64,000 nt of DNA from JAIPDZ01 sp034522175 (GCA_034522175.1 JAXHLQ010000001.1:4278001-4342000), one strand, 5' to 3'; positions 16,043 through 26,806 are shown, numbered from the stretch's first letter. Notes: generated by a model not told the origin, from the letters alone. A program made the numbers and translations.

Positions 16043-17737
16043 ATGGATACGACGGAAAGATTGCCGCTGGTGAATTCCTACATTGATAAATGGGCCAGGA
16101 CGCAGCCGGATTCGGTGGCCATGGTTCAACACGAAGACGGCAGGGAAGTTACGTATAAGCAGTTCAGGTCCCTCATTGATTTTTTTGCGCTCAAATTGCT
16201 GGATATGGGTATTCAGAAGGGCGACCGGGTGGCAACCCAGCTGGTATTGCTTCCGGAGCATATGGCCCTCATGTATGCCTGTTTTAAAATCGGGGCCATG
16301 ATTGCGCCGTTGGATGTCCGGCTGAGTGAGAATGAAGTGGTTCGAGACATCAACAAGATCGATGCATCGGCCTTTTTCTTCCTGGGAGAAACCCCTGTCC
16401 GTGATTTCAGGATGGTTGGAAAGGCGGTTCTTAAGGGGTGCCCGTCCGTCAAACACCTGGTGCAGTTCACTCCGGACCCCAAACCCGGAGATATTATGGA
16501 AGGGGCTGTCAGTATCACGGATCTCATGAATAAAGGGCGCCTGGTGTGGCTGAAGGTGAGAGATGTATTTGCGGGAACGCTTAAAAAGGCATATCAGCAG
16601 GTGGACAAGAGAACCCCTGCCTTGATCATCTACACAACCGGAACCACCGGCGAACCCAAACCGGCCGTGCTGTGCCATGAAAATATCATCGTTCAGAACC
16701 AGATCCTGGAAAGGGGCATCGACTTTAAAGGGGACAAAAGAGATTTTTCCGTCCTTGTCAATCTTCCGCCCAGCCATGTGGGATGTGTGACCGAGACATT
16801 TATGACCACCATGTTTATCGGGGGGAAGGCCGTTCTTTTAAGGATATTTGACGCCAAGGCCACCCTGGAGGCCATTGAGCGCCACAGGGTCAAGGTGATC
16901 GGACAAATCCCCACCATGTTTCGCATGCTCTGGGATTTTCCGGAATATGAAACCTATGATCTGTCAAGCCTTGAGTTTGTCGCCTATGCCGGATCGGCCG
17001 TTGACACGACCTTTCTCAAGAAGCTCTCCACCATGGCGCCAAGATTTGGAACCGGTATTGGAATGACGGAAAATGCCGGGTTTGCCACGTTTACCCCGGC
17101 GGACATATCCATCGAGGAGATGGCCGGGCAGGTGGGGCAGGCCTTTCCCGATCTGGCTCCAGTGTCCATTCGAAGGCCGATGGAAGCGGACGGATCAGCG
17201 GGGGCGGAATTGGCCGATGGGGAGATCGGAGAAATCTGTTATCACCCTCCCATCGTTTTTCTGGGCTACTACAATCAGCCCGAAGAAACCCAAAAGGCGG
17301 TTTCAACAGAAGGGATCCTCTATACCGGGGACCTGGGGTATTTTAAACAGATGGATGGGTACAAGGCACTGTATCTTTCCGGGCGAAAGAAATTTGTCAT
17401 CAAACAAAAGGGATACAACGTGTTTCCGGGAGAGGTTGAAGAACATATCGCCCGAATGGAAGGGGTGGATGTTGTGGAGGTGATCGGCATGAAACATCGG
17501 CTTTTTGACGAAGGGATTTTTGCGTTTGTCCGTCCGCTTGCAGGCGTCCCTCTGACCGGCGGGGACGTGATGGAACACTGTAAATCCATCGCCTCTTACA
17601 AAAGACCCCAGCACATTCAAATATGGCCCTCTGATCAGGCGCTGCCATTGACCCGAAGCACCAAAGTGGACAAGCTCAAGTTAATGGAACTTGCGGACCC
17701 CATTGTAGAAAATCTGAGAAACGAGGGAAAATGGTGA
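16043..17737 (+). CDS. AMP-forming acyl-CoA ligase
   Basis: About 564 residues of the ANL superfamily. The P-loop LIIYTTGTTGEPKPAV, the A5 region GIGMTENAGF, the A7 motif YTGDLGYF and the hinge SGRKKFVIKQKGYNVFPGEV (A8) are present, and the acylation-domain Lys follows near TRSTKVDK. It activates a carboxylic acid to its CoA thioester; chain type cannot be assigned. ATG 16043 follows AAAGGGTG; an in-frame GTG at 16034 overlaps the MaoC-like stop. Pairs with that gene upstream. Confidence 0.88.
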   Translation: MDTTERLPLVNSYIDKWARTQPDSVAMVQHEDGREVTYKQFRSLIDFFALKLLDMGIQKGDRVATQLVLLPEHMALMYACFKIGAMIAPLDVRLSENEVVRDINKIDASAFFFLGETPVRDFRMVGKAVLKGCPSVKHLVQFTPDPKPGDIMEGAVSITDLMNKGRLVWLKVRDVFAGTLKKAYQQVDKRTPALIIYTTGTTGEPKPAVLCHENIIVQNQILERGIDFKGDKRDFSVLVNLPPSHVGCVTETFMTTMFIGGKAVLLRIFDAKATLEAIERHRVKVIGQIPTMFRMLWDFPEYETYDLSSLEFVAYAGSAVDTTFLKKLSTMAPRFGTGIGMTENAGFATFTPADISIEEMAGQVGQAFPDLAPVSIRRPMEADGSAGAELADGEIGEICYHPPIVFLGYYNQPEETQKAVSTEGILYTGDLGYFKQMDGYKALYLSGRKKFVIKQKGYNVFPGEVEEHIARMEGVDVVEVIGMKHRLFDEGIFAFVRPLAGVPLTGGDVMEHCKSIASYKRPQHIQIWPSDQALPLTRSTKVDKLKLMELADPIVENLRNEGKW

Positions 17738-17921
17738 TAAGAACTTGCTTTTTCAATAGAAAAGTATAGTGAGATGGGCCTTGTGTGTCAAGAAGAAATG
17801 ATACACTCCATATTGTGTAAAGGGGTCACGTCTACTCTTGAGTCTTACTACTTGGTTGAATTGAGAACTCCCCTTTCGACGTGTAAACCACCAAAACCCT
17901 CGAAAACCTTTTATGATCATG

Positions 17922-18155
17922 TTATGAGGTCAAACCAAAACGCTTCTTGAAGAGCTCTTCGGATAATCTCGCCCCTTCATCTGTCAGGGTCACCGACTTC
18001 GCCTTGGTTATGGGATTTCCAATATAGCCCTTCTCATGCAGGCGGTTCATGGTATCCCAATCCATGCCCTTCCATGCCCTGGTTCCTTTATCATGGGTCG
18101 TAAGGAACAGCAGCGCAAGAACCATTTCATCAACCTTGTCTTTGTCATATTCCAT
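17922..18155 (-). CDS. DUF6429 family protein
   Basis: 77 residues: MEYDKDKVDEMVLALLFLTT, RAWKGMDWDTMNRLHEKGYI, AKSVTLTDEGARLSEELF. This is the DUF6429 pattern, a compact helical protein resembling a winged-helix fold, common in proteobacterial accessory regions. Function unknown. Complete and isolated between plus-strand genes. Confidence 0.8.
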   Translation of the reverse strand: MEYDKDKVDEMVLALLFLTTHDKGTRAWKGMDWDTMNRLHEKGYIGNPITKAKSVTLTDEGARLSEELFKKRFGLTS

Positions 18156-18541
18156 TTGCTAAATCCTCAAACTTCTTCTCATTTCTGAATTTCAGCCCAA
18201 CAAGATAGGGCCCCGTTCAAAACCGGTTTTGACAGAATTTAAACAAACAATTTGCGGATTTCAATAGAATTAGTCTTTTCAGGATACCTCTTAAAAACGA
18301 TTTATCAAAATTATGGACAATAGGCTTTCTTGTGCTTCTCTATGGGCATCCCTTCATGCGCCTCCATGCCGGAGGTGCCATTGTACTGCTTGTGGGCAAA
18401 AAGAGCGTGAGCGGAAGAACTTTGCCGGCGGCCGTTTCACAAGGGCGTTTTGCGCTTGACAATCAGGTGCTTCATGAGTTTTTCTCACTGGCCATGTCAC
18501 TAACCCTTCACAGCGCATCATAACAAGCCACGATCAAATCC
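18156..18541. other. Intergenic region, about 390 bases
   Basis: Contains the perfect palindrome AAAACCGGTTTT (18219-18230) running into TTGACA (18229-18234), but no matching -10 box at 16-18 bases. A 63-codon frame at 18332-18523 has no family resemblance and no good ribosome site. Nothing else recognised. Confidence 0.4.
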
Positions 18542-19821
18542 ATGAACATCGCCTGGTGGGTGCAGCGATGGGGTGAGCTTCACCCTGAAAAGACAGCCGT
18601 CATCTACAAAAACAAGGCCATCTCCTACCGGGAGTTGCACCGCCGCGCAGACCGGACCAGTTGCTGGTTTCAATCCCTTGGCATTGAAAAAGGGGACCGG
18701 GTGGCGGCCATGATCACCAACTGCCCCGAGTTCTTGGAGATTTTTATCGCCTGCTCCAGACTGGGTGCCATATTCATCCCCGTCAACTACCGCCTTGCCG
18801 CCCCCGAGCTTCGCTTTACCCTGATGACATCGCGTCCCCGTCTCTTTGTCTTTGGACAAAGGGACATGGAGACCGCGGCGTCCCTCGGACTGAGCATAAG
18901 CCTCCCGCTCTTTCACTCGGGCGGCCTCTTCATCCAGGCCGCGCCCATTCTTTACAAGGGGGCCACACTCGTCATCCATCCCCACTTTGAACCGGCGCAC
19001 ACCCTCCAGGATATCTCCCGATATGGCATCACCAAATTCCTGGGGGTCCCTACGGTCTACCGGGCGCTCCTCCGGGTACCGTCTCATGAACGGGGGGATC
19101 TCTCCTCACTCAAAGTCTGTGCCATCGGCGGTGAGAAGACCACGGTGGAACTCCTCAAAGCGTGCGGCAGGGCCGGATTTCCCTTGAGGCAAATTATGGG
19201 GCAGACCGAAACATCCATCCTCCTGTGGGCATCGGAAGAGGATTCCCTCAGGAAACCGGGGACTGTCGGAAGACCGGTATTTCATGCCGATGTGGAAATC
19301 ATGGACCGCGAGGGTCGGCGGGTTTTCCCCGGTCAGGTGGGAAAGATTGTTGTGCGCGGCTCCATCATGATGAAAGAATACTGGCAGGATCCGGTGAGAA
19401 CCGAAGAAACCATCAAAAACGGCTGGCTCCATACCGGGGACCTGGCACGGATGGACGAGGAAGGGTACTTTTATCTCGTGGACCGGGCCAGGGACATGTA
19501 CATAACTGGAGGCGAAAACGTCTATCCGGCCGAGGTGGAAAAGGTCCTCATGGAACACCGGGGTATCGAAGAGGTGGCCGTGGCCGGTATACCGGATCCG
19601 GTCTGGGGGGAGTCGGGCGTGGCTTTCGTCATTCTCAGAAAAGAGACCCAGCGACTCGATCCGTCTGAGATTCTCACCGTATGCGATGGAAAACTGGCCG
19701 CGTATAAACGGCCCAAAAAGTGGTATTTTGTGAGGAGTTCCCCAGGACCTCCTTGGGCAAGGTTAAAAAGCGGCTTCTCATTGAAATGCACGGGGCTGAG
19801 GAGGGTGAACCCCTCGATTAA
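18542..19821 (+). pseudogene. Acyl-CoA ligase remnant lacking the ATP P-loop, frameshifted tail
   Basis: Begins as a normal ANL ligase (YRELHRRADRT, GIEKGDRVAAMITNCPEF, AIFIPVNYRL). After LFVFGQRDMETAASLG it jumps directly to LSISLPLFHSGGLFIQ. The stretch that normally carries YTSGTTGxPKG, roughly 90 residues, is missing in frame. The rest is recognisable (IMGQTETSI, LHTGDLARMDEEGYF, GGENVYPAEVE). A one-base loss near 19725-19738 breaks the end; restored it reads TSLGKVKKRLLIE, with the catalytic Lys, and stops at 19821. Without the P-loop it cannot adenylate. It may be a genuine decayed paralog or an assembly deletion. Confidence 0.75.
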
Positions 19822-19956
19822 TCGGCTGGCGGTTCCACGATTAAGTGGGTCGGGCGTATCGCCCTTGATCTGCCTTTTCCATTGAACCGTTACGCATGAT
19901 CAAGTTCGTCTATGATTTGCCGCATCCACTCCGGTATTCGAGTGTCGTAATAAAAT

Positions 19957-20844
19957 ATGCCAAATGAGCAAAAAACAGGCTTTTTGCTGGCCGGTGCTGC
20001 CTTTGTTTTCTGGGGGCTGACGCCTTTTTATTTCAAGGCCATTTCCGCTGTATCCCCCGTAGAAACCGTCGCTCACCGTATCATCTGGTCTACGGTGATA
20101 CTGGCTTTTTTCCTGCTCCTAATCAACAAGAATATTTTCAGAAATATCCTGCATCAACTCCACAGACACGGATGGGTGCTGGGCGTGGGCGCAGTACTTC
20201 TGTCAGTGAACTGGTTGACCTACATTTATGCGGTCGTAAGCGGCCGGGTTCTCGAGGCGAGTCTCGGCTATGTCATCAATCCGCTGGTCAATGTGGCACT
20301 GGCAGCGGTTTTCTTGAATGAAAAACTGACACGGATGCAAAAAATCGCGGTATTTCTCGCAGCCGTCGGCGTCATCCAGGAAGTCATTCGGTTTGGACAG
20401 ATTCCGACCTTGGCCCTGATTATGGCGGGCACGTTCGGCGTCTACGGCCTGCTTCGAAAGAAAGCGAATATCGGCGGAAGCGAGGGATTGTTTATTGAAA
20501 CCCTTCTGATGCTGCCACTCGCGACGGCCTATCTATTCTACCTGCAGGGCGACGGCCGCCTGGCCTTCGGACACCAGGGGCTGTGGATCACCTGTCTGCT
20601 CTTTTCAGCAGGTTTAATCACGACCGTGCCCCTCATCTGGTTTATCAGCGCTACCAAGAAGCTCAATTATTCCATCATCGGCATGATGCAGTATATCGCC
20701 CCTACCCTCATGGGATTGCTGGGCTATTGGGTGTATGAGGAAGGCTTTCCGCCGGGACGGCTGATCACCTTTGCCCTGGTGTGGTCCGGGCTGTTGCTGG
20801 TTGTCATCGAAAGTCTCGGACATATGAGAGCAAGAAAATATTGA
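19957..20844 (+). CDS. rarD: RarD-type EamA transporter
   Basis: 295 residues with about ten membrane helices (two EamA halves). It has the RarD N-terminal signature FVFWGLTPFYFKAI and VETVAHRIIWS. Probably a small-molecule or amino-acid exporter in the inner membrane; the substrate is not established for the family (chloramphenicol sensitivity in E. coli relatives). Complete; single gene with no partner. Confidence 0.88.
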   Translation: MPNEQKTGFLLAGAAFVFWGLTPFYFKAISAVSPVETVAHRIIWSTVILAFFLLLINKNIFRNILHQLHRHGWVLGVGAVLLSVNWLTYIYAVVSGRVLEASLGYVINPLVNVALAAVFLNEKLTRMQKIAVFLAAVGVIQEVIRFGQIPTLALIMAGTFGVYGLLRKKANIGGSEGLFIETLLMLPLATAYLFYLQGDGRLAFGHQGLWITCLLFSAGLITTVPLIWFISATKKLNYSIIGMMQYIAPTLMGLLGYWVYEEGFPPGRLITFALVWSGLLLVVIESLGHMRARKY

Positions 20845-21067
20845 AATGACGTGATCGCTATGTTTCCGATGGTTCAGGTCAAAGGGAACTGGTGACCATC
20901 ATTCCCATCTAAATAGGGAACTACGGATACCTATTTTCGCCAGCCGTTCGAACTAACCCGTTTGACTCGAAGGCACCGGCTGTTGTAAAAGATGCCTGAA
21001 GGTCAGGCATGCTGTGGAACGATTGGAGAGGGAAGGGGCGTTTTGAGATGCCCGAAAGGTCAATGTG

Positions 21068-21097
21068 AACCGCATGCCATGGATGCCGGTTTTTTTT
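21068..21097 (+). terminator. Intrinsic terminator or attenuator before the D-cysteine desulfhydrase gene
   Basis: AACCGCAT (21068-21075) pairs with ATGCCGGTT (21083-21091) with one bulged C, then a run of T to 21097. It lies about 30 bases before the dcyD ATG and some 220 bases after rarD. It could end the rarD transcript or attenuate dcyD. A second 8-bp hairpin, ATGCCTGA-AGG-TCAGGCAT, lies at 20992-21010. Confidence 0.5.
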
Positions 21098-21126
21098 CAT
21101 AAGAGCCAACAACAGCAGGAGCACGA

Positions 21127-22145
21127 ATGATGGATTTGACGCGGTTTCCGAGAAGGCGCTACACGGTCGGGAAGACACCTATTGAAGCGATTCCCCGATT
21201 CTCCGAGGCCCTGGGTGGGCCCATGATTTACATCAAGCGGGATGATCTTCTGGGGCTTACGGCTGGTGGAAACAAGACCCGAAAACTGGAATTCCTTGTG
21301 GCGGATGCCCTGGCCCAGGGGCGGACACCCTGATTACCTGTGGGGCGATCCAGTCCAACCACTGCCGGCTCACTCTGTCAGCGGCGGTAAAAGAGGGACT
21401 CAAATGCCGGCTCATTTTGCAAGAGCGGATTGAGGGAAGTTACGATCCAGAGGCAGGCGGCAACAATTTCCTCTTTCGTCTCCTCGGAGTGGAAGACGTG
21501 GTGATCATTTCAGGAGGGATGGACCCCATGGCCAAGATGGGGGAAGTCGCCGAAAGCCTGGCACGAAGTGGCCGAGAGGCCTATATGATTCCGGTTGGCG
21601 GGTCCAATCCGATCGGGGCCACAGGGTATGTGGCCTGCGCCCAGGAGATCCAGGAACAGACCTTTGAGTCGGGGCTTCAGTTGAGTGCTGTATTCTGTGC
21701 CAGCGGAAGCGCCGGAACGCAGGCGGGCCTGGTCACCGGGTTTTGCGGGTGCCATATGAACATCCCGGTTTACGGCATCAACGTGGGCGGAGAAAAAGTC
21801 ACGCAGGAGGAACGGGTTTTTGACCTTGCACAAGAGACCGCTCACCATGTGGGAATCAACGACGGCATCCCCCGTGAGGCGGTTGTCTGTTTTGATGACT
21901 ATGTGGGACCGGCCTATTCAGAGCCGACCCCGGAAATGGCCGAGGCGGTGCGACTCCTGGCGAGGACGGAAGGGATTCTTCTGGACCCGGTCTATACCGG
22001 GAAGACCATGGCCGGACTGGTGGATCTGGTGCGAAAGGGCCATTTCAGAGAGGACGACAACATCCTATTTGTTCACACCGGCGGTACGCCTGCGCTCTAT
22101 GTCTATGATGACTATATCCTTTCGCAAGGGGTCGTTTCCAGTTGA
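21127..22145 (+). CDS. dcyD: D-cysteine desulfhydrase (PLP, ACC deaminase family), frameshifted
   Basis: About 340 residues. TPIEAIPRFSEALGG, MIYIKRDDLLG and GGNKTRKLEFLVADAL (PLP Lys) are in the first frame; CGAIQSNHCRLTLSAA and the rest are in the second. The break is at the GGGG run 21318-21321 (one base lost). It breaks D-cysteine to pyruvate, sulfide and ammonia, or acts on related beta-substituted D-amino acids. CAGGAG lies 7 bases before the ATG. The gene stands alone. Confidence 0.85.
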
Positions 22146-22510
22146 GTCAGCCCCAGGAATGGAAGAAGGGGACACGGATCCATCGATTTCAGAAATCCAA
22201 GCCGCAGTTCATTTTTTGCCGAAGTACGATATCCTATATGTAAGCGTTCTGGTTTACCCTTGACATCAAGGCACTCGGTCTATACCCTACAGGTATTCAA
22301 AATTTTCTCCGGACAAACCGGATACCCGTCATCTCCATGTCCGGGCATGACCGCCATTTGCAAAATGGTGAACCGTTTTGGCACCAAGGAATGCCTCGGT
22401 GTTGTAATCATTTACCGAAATCAGGTCCTGCCGCTATGAATACATCCCCACCGGCACCCCCAAACCATTCCCGTTTCGAAGGAAACCACGAAGAGAAAGA
22501 AGCGGTCTCC
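22146..22510. other. Intergenic region before the PilB-chemosensory operon
   Basis: Holds the promoter candidate at 22260-22288 and a small hairpin CCATTT-GCA-AAATGG near 22353-22367. An in-frame extension of the pilB-like gene reaches 22337, and a possible ATG at 22436 would add 25 residues of low complexity. Confidence 0.4.
22260..22288 (+). promoter_or_regulatory. Candidate sigma-70 promoter for the PilB-chemosensory operon
   Basis: TTGACA at 22260-22265, 17-base spacer, then TACCCT as a weak -10; TATACC at 15 bases is the alternative. It would give a leader of about 215 bases before the first gene. Confidence 0.35.
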
Positions 22511-24621
22511 ATGCAGTCTTTATTGGACAAAGCCGCTTCACTGAGAGAACTGGGTATGGTGGATGAAGCGGTAGCTGAGTATGAAAAACTGTTTGATACC
22601 GAATGTCCCCCCGTGAAGATTATCTCCGGATTGGTGGCATGCCTTTCCAAGACAAAGTCTCCCCGACACGTGGTACAGCGTGTGGAAGAAGTGGTGGGTG
22701 AGCAGGGGTTTGATGACGCAAAGGTCGCCCGCATTAAATACTATCTCGGGGTGGAAACGGAACGGGTAGGGAATAAGGATCTGGCCCTCGATCTTTACAG
22801 GCGTGCGGCTGAGTTGGACCCGGAAAATGAACAGGTGGCGAATCGGCTGGAGAGCATTATATCCAGGCTTTCCTCCGGGTCCCGTTACGATTATCTCATC
22901 CACAAAGGACTGGTGAGCCGGGAGCAGCTTCAGACGGCCCTGAAAATGGCCAAGAAGATGCAAAAGAGTGTTGAATTTGTCCTCATGCAAAATTTCAAGA
23001 TCAAAAAAACGGACATCGGAAAATCCCTGTCCCTTTATTATGGATGTCCGTTTAAGCGTTTCAATGCCAGTACGCCTGTCCCGATCGAACTCATTCGAAA
23101 TTTCAAGAAAGCCTTTTTGGTCCACGACCTGTGGGTTCCCTTGAGCTGGGACAACAATGGGGTCGAGATATTGATTGATGACCCGGGAGATCTCAGGAAG
23201 ACCGGCACGATCAAGGGGTTGACCAAGAGCAATAATATTCGGTTCTGTGTCGGCATCAGGGAGGACATCCAGGAGTTTATCACGCTCTTTTTTGACCGAG
23301 AGAAAGAGGAACGATCGGCCAAAGACATGAGGGCGATGGTGGAAGAACTGGATGTCATTCCAGACATCGAATTTGAAGATGAAGAAGAATCGATCGAGAT
23401 GCAGGAGGAGGTGGACGAGTCCTCAAGCCAGGTGGTCAAGCTCGTGGATCAGGTGCTCGTTACGGCCATGAGGAAAAATGCATCCGATATTCACATAGAG
23501 CCCTCGCCCATTACCAACAAGACCCGGATTCGATATCGTCTGGATGGGGTCTGCCAGGAGTATCTTGAGGTCCCCAACTCCTTGGCAAAAGGTATCCTTT
23601 CCAGGATCAAGATTATGGCAGGTCTCGACATTGCAGAACGGCGGCTGCCCCAGGACGGAAAAATCAAGTTCCGGCGAAAAGGGGTTCCAGCGCTCGACCT
23701 CAGGGTGGCCACATTGCCCACGACCGGCGGGCACGAAGATGCGGTACTCAGACTGTTGGCCGCATCCGGTGCCCTGAAGCTGGATGACATGGGACTGAGC
23801 GAGAGAAACATGCAAATTATGAAGCGAGTACTGGCCACACCCTATGGGCTGATCCTCGTGGTGGGCCCCACCGGTTCGGGGAAAACCACCACTCTCCATT
23901 CGGCCCTGGGATATATCAACAATCCGGGCATTAAAATATGGACAGCGGAAGATCCCGTGGAGATTGCGCAGCAAGGGTTAAGACAGGTCGAGGTGAAACC
24001 GAAGATCGGTCTCGATTTTGCGAGGGTCATGCGAGCCTTTTTAAGGGCTGATCCGGATGTCATTATGATCGGTGAGATGCGTGACTACGAAACCGCATCC
24101 ATAGGGATCGAGGCTTCTCTGACCGGCCATCTGGTCTTTTCCACGTTGCACACGAACAGCGCCCCGGAAACGTTGACCCGACTCCTCGATATGGGGTTGA
24201 ATCCCCTCAACTTCTCAGATGCCTTGCTAAGCGTTCTGGCTCAGCGTCTGGTCAGGCGACTGTGTATCAAGTGTCGCAAGAAATACCACCCTCTGAAGAG
24301 GAATTTCAGGATCTAACCGCAGAGTATGGTGAAGAAAAATTCCGCGAACTGAATATCGAATATGGACCGGACCTGTTTTTGTACAAGGCTTCCAGGTGTG
24401 ATGAGTGTTCAGGGAGCGGATATAAGGGGCGCATGGGGATTCACGAACTCTTGGATGGAACAGCCGAGATCAAGCGGCTGATAAAGAAGGAGGCCCCCAC
24501 CCAAGAAATTTTCGCTCAGGGGGCCCGTGACGGGATGACCACGCTCAAACAGGATGGAATCGCGAAGATGTTTGCCGGATATACGGATCTGGCTGAAGTA
24601 AGGCGGGTCTGTATTGAATGA
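22511..24621 (+). CDS. Type IV pilus/type II secretion ATPase (PilB/GspE-like), frameshifted
   Basis: About 703 residues. An N-terminal TPR-like helical part (MQSLLDKAASLRELGMVDEA, ELDPENEQVANRL) is followed by an MshEN-like domain (YLIHKGLVSREQLQTAL) and an acidic linker. The secretion ATPase core has VVGPTGSGKTTTLHSALG (Walker A), DPDVIMIGEMRD (Walker B), HLVFSTLHTNSA (His box), and Cys pairs CIKC and CDEC (zinc). One base is missing at 24286-24293; joining gives KKYHPSEEEFQDL. The fused TPR head is not standard for PilB. It leads an operon with chemosensory genes, so motility or surface sensing is the likely role. Confidence 0.85.
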
Positions 24622-24751
24622 TGCGTAATATTCTGCCCGCCACAAAGACGCAAGGACACCAAGAGATTTGATTTAAAAATTATTTTTTTTGTGCCGTTGA
24701 GCCTCTGCGGCGATTCATTTCAAGAAATCACCAATAAACGGGGGAAAGTCA

Positions 24752-25540
24752 ATGTCTAAGACAGCCCTGGTGGTGGATAACGATTTCTTCTTTGTGGAAT
24801 TTCTCGCAGAACTGCTGCAAAAGCGGGACTACGAGGTGGTCAAGGCCTATGATGGAAAAGAGGGGCTTTCCAAACTGGAGGAAATGAGTGTCGATATCGC
24901 CTTTTTGGATCTCATGATGCCCAAGATTGATGGGCCACAAATGATCAAGGTCATCCGGCGCAGGTATCCTGAGGCACAATTTCCCATTGTGGCCATTTCA
25001 GGTACGCTTATCGAACAGATGGATGATATGGACGGAACCGCTGCCGATTACTTTATCATCAAGGGTCCCCTTGAACAGATGTCCAGCCAGGTGGAGGCGT
25101 TGCTGGATCGGATGGAAGCAAACGGTTTTTCCGCTGATGATGAGAAATGGCTGATTGAGACGGGAGACCTCTATCCGAGACAGACCATATCCGAGCTCAT
25201 GGATCACCTCAATTATCGGAAATTTGTCATTGAAAGCATGGGGGTGGGGGTCTTAATTGTGGATAAGGACGCAAAGGTTCTCGAAATCAACCCGTTGGCC
25301 GCTGAAATGGCGGGCCGTTCACTTGAGCAGGTTCTGGGCACGCCGGTTATGGCTGTTTTTCCAAAAAGTGAGCGACCGCAGTTGATCCGTTCGCTCAAGG
25401 CCGTGGCCCAGGACCTTTCCCTGAAAAACACCCGTGCACAGATGACGGTCCTTGGAAAAAAGCTGAAGGCGTTGGTTTCTCTTCTGAGAATAGAGGAGGA
25501 TATTGGCGGATGGATCATTGTATTGATGGAGGATGACTGA
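24752..25540 (+). CDS. Response regulator with receiver and PAS domains
   Basis: 262 residues. Receiver, residues 1-125: ALVVDNDFFF (the acidic pair is here Asp-Asn-Asp), IAFLDLMMPKIDG (phospho-Asp), and FIIKGPLEQ with Lys. PAS, about 150-260: RKFVIESMGVGVLIVDKDAK, VLEINPLAAEMAGRS. No DNA-binding or enzyme output, so it probably relays phosphate from the CheA downstream or binds a ligand through PAS. Its stop overlaps the chemoreceptor start (ATGATGA). Confidence 0.85.
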   Translation: MSKTALVVDNDFFFVEFLAELLQKRDYEVVKAYDGKEGLSKLEEMSVDIAFLDLMMPKIDGPQMIKVIRRRYPEAQFPIVAISGTLIEQMDDMDGTAADYFIIKGPLEQMSSQVEALLDRMEANGFSADDEKWLIETGDLYPRQTISELMDHLNYRKFVIESMGVGVLIVDKDAKVLEINPLAAEMAGRSLEQVLGTPVMAVFPKSERPQLIRSLKAVAQDLSLKNTRAQMTVLGKKLKALVSLLRIEEDIGGWIIVLMEDD

Positions 25541-26796
25541 TGAAGCGAACGAGTATCAAGAACAAGATGATCCTCAGTTTTCTACTGCTGTTGCTCATCG
25601 TCATGGTTGTGGTGGGTGTGATGCACCAGATTACCGGAGAGTTTTACACGGCACTCGCCATTTCCGCTGCACTGGCCCTGATAGCCGGGATTTTTTTCGG
25701 GAGTATTTTTTCAAGGTCGCTTTTGGGGCGCCTGAACAGTCTCAGCAAGGTGGCTCAAGAGGTCAGCCGGGGGGATTTATCGAAGGATATCCCGCTGCTG
25801 TCAGTGGATGAAGTCCGGGATCTGGAGGAGGTCTTCAAAACGATGGTTAAACATCTCAGAGGAATGATTTCCGAGATAAAAACGGTTGCTGCTCAGATCG
25901 AAACCACAAATAAAAACCTGTCTGAGCTGACCGGAAAAGTGCTCTCTAACAGCCAAGCCATTGCCAAATCGGGGAATGCCATAGCGGAAAGTTCGGAGAA
26001 GCAGTCTATTATTGTGCAAGAGACATCCATTGCCTTGAGCAAGGGGCTGGAAAGCATGGACGAGATGAGCGAACGTTCAGGCAAAACCGTTTCCGCCATC
26101 GATGATGCACGGCGCAAGGCGGAGCAGGGAGAGGCCAATGCCCGCGATACCCTGAAACATCTCGACAATGTACTCAAGCAGATGATGGAATATGCCAAAC
26201 CGATCTACCGATTGTCGGGAAAGGTGGAAAAGATCAGGATGGTGATGAGCGTGCTGAACGAGGTCTCCCAGAAAACCGATCTCTTGTCTCTCAATGCATC
26301 AATCGAGGCCACACGGGCCGGAGAAATGGGCAAGGGTTTTGCCCTGGTGGCTGATGAAATCCGGAGTATGGCGGAAAATTCCCGTCATTCTTCGCAACAG
26401 ATCGGCCGTATTGTGGAGGATATCTTCGAGGATAACAAGGCGGTAATGGAGTCCCTCAAGAACAGTGAGGCGGGTATCAGTCGCGGCCGGGAAATCATCA
26501 ATGGAATCGTGAAGACATTTGCTGAAATGCTTTCCGGTGTCCAGAGTATCTCGGCAGAGGTAAGAGAGGTGGAAGAGGTGACCCGGAAGCAGGTCAAGGA
26601 GATGCGGGGATTCCTGGTCCGGTTTAAAGAACTGGCTCAGCTCTCCCAGGACAATTTCATGTATACTCAGAAAACGACCATCGGGACAAAGAACCAGGAA
26701 GAGGATATACAGAAAATTTATGATGCCATGCAATCCCTGGGCAGCCTGTCCAAAAAGATGATGGAAACCCAGCAGAAATTCAGGGTCAACGAATAG
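25540..26796 (+). CDS. Methyl-accepting chemotaxis protein without periplasmic sensor
   Basis: 418 residues. Two closely spaced membrane helices (about 9-28 and 36-56) leave almost no periplasmic loop. A HAMP segment (SRSLLGRLNSLSKVAQEVSR) and the signalling coiled coil follow. The hairpin tip has SLNASIEATRAGEMGKGFAL and VADEIRSMAENS, the binding site for CheA and CheW. With no outside domain it must sense a membrane or cytoplasmic cue, perhaps via the receiver-PAS neighbour. Complete. Confidence 0.92.
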   Translation: MKRTSIKNKMILSFLLLLLIVMVVVGVMHQITGEFYTALAISAALALIAGIFFGSIFSRSLLGRLNSLSKVAQEVSRGDLSKDIPLLSVDEVRDLEEVFKTMVKHLRGMISEIKTVAAQIETTNKNLSELTGKVLSNSQAIAKSGNAIAESSEKQSIIVQETSIALSKGLESMDEMSERSGKTVSAIDDARRKAEQGEANARDTLKHLDNVLKQMMEYAKPIYRLSGKVEKIRMVMSVLNEVSQKTDLLSLNASIEATRAGEMGKGFALVADEIRSMAENSRHSSQQIGRIVEDIFEDNKAVMESLKNSEAGISRGREIINGIVKTFAEMLSGVQSISAEVREVEEVTRKQVKEMRGFLVRFKELAQLSQDNFMYTQKTTIGTKNQEEDIQKIYDAMQSLGSLSKKMMETQQKFRVNE

Positions 26797-26806
26797 GCTT
26801 CCGTCT

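Noticed and set aside
18219..18257. Palindrome AAAACCGGTTTT followed by TTGACA as a promoter
   Set aside because: No -10 box at 16-18 bases downstream (TTGCGG only).
18332..18523. 63-codon plus-strand ORF
   Set aside because: No ribosome site, no family resemblance and odd composition; likely chance.
22337..22510. Long N-terminal extension of the PilB-like protein
   Set aside because: Low-complexity sequence without a ribosome site; it also overlaps the likely promoter leader.
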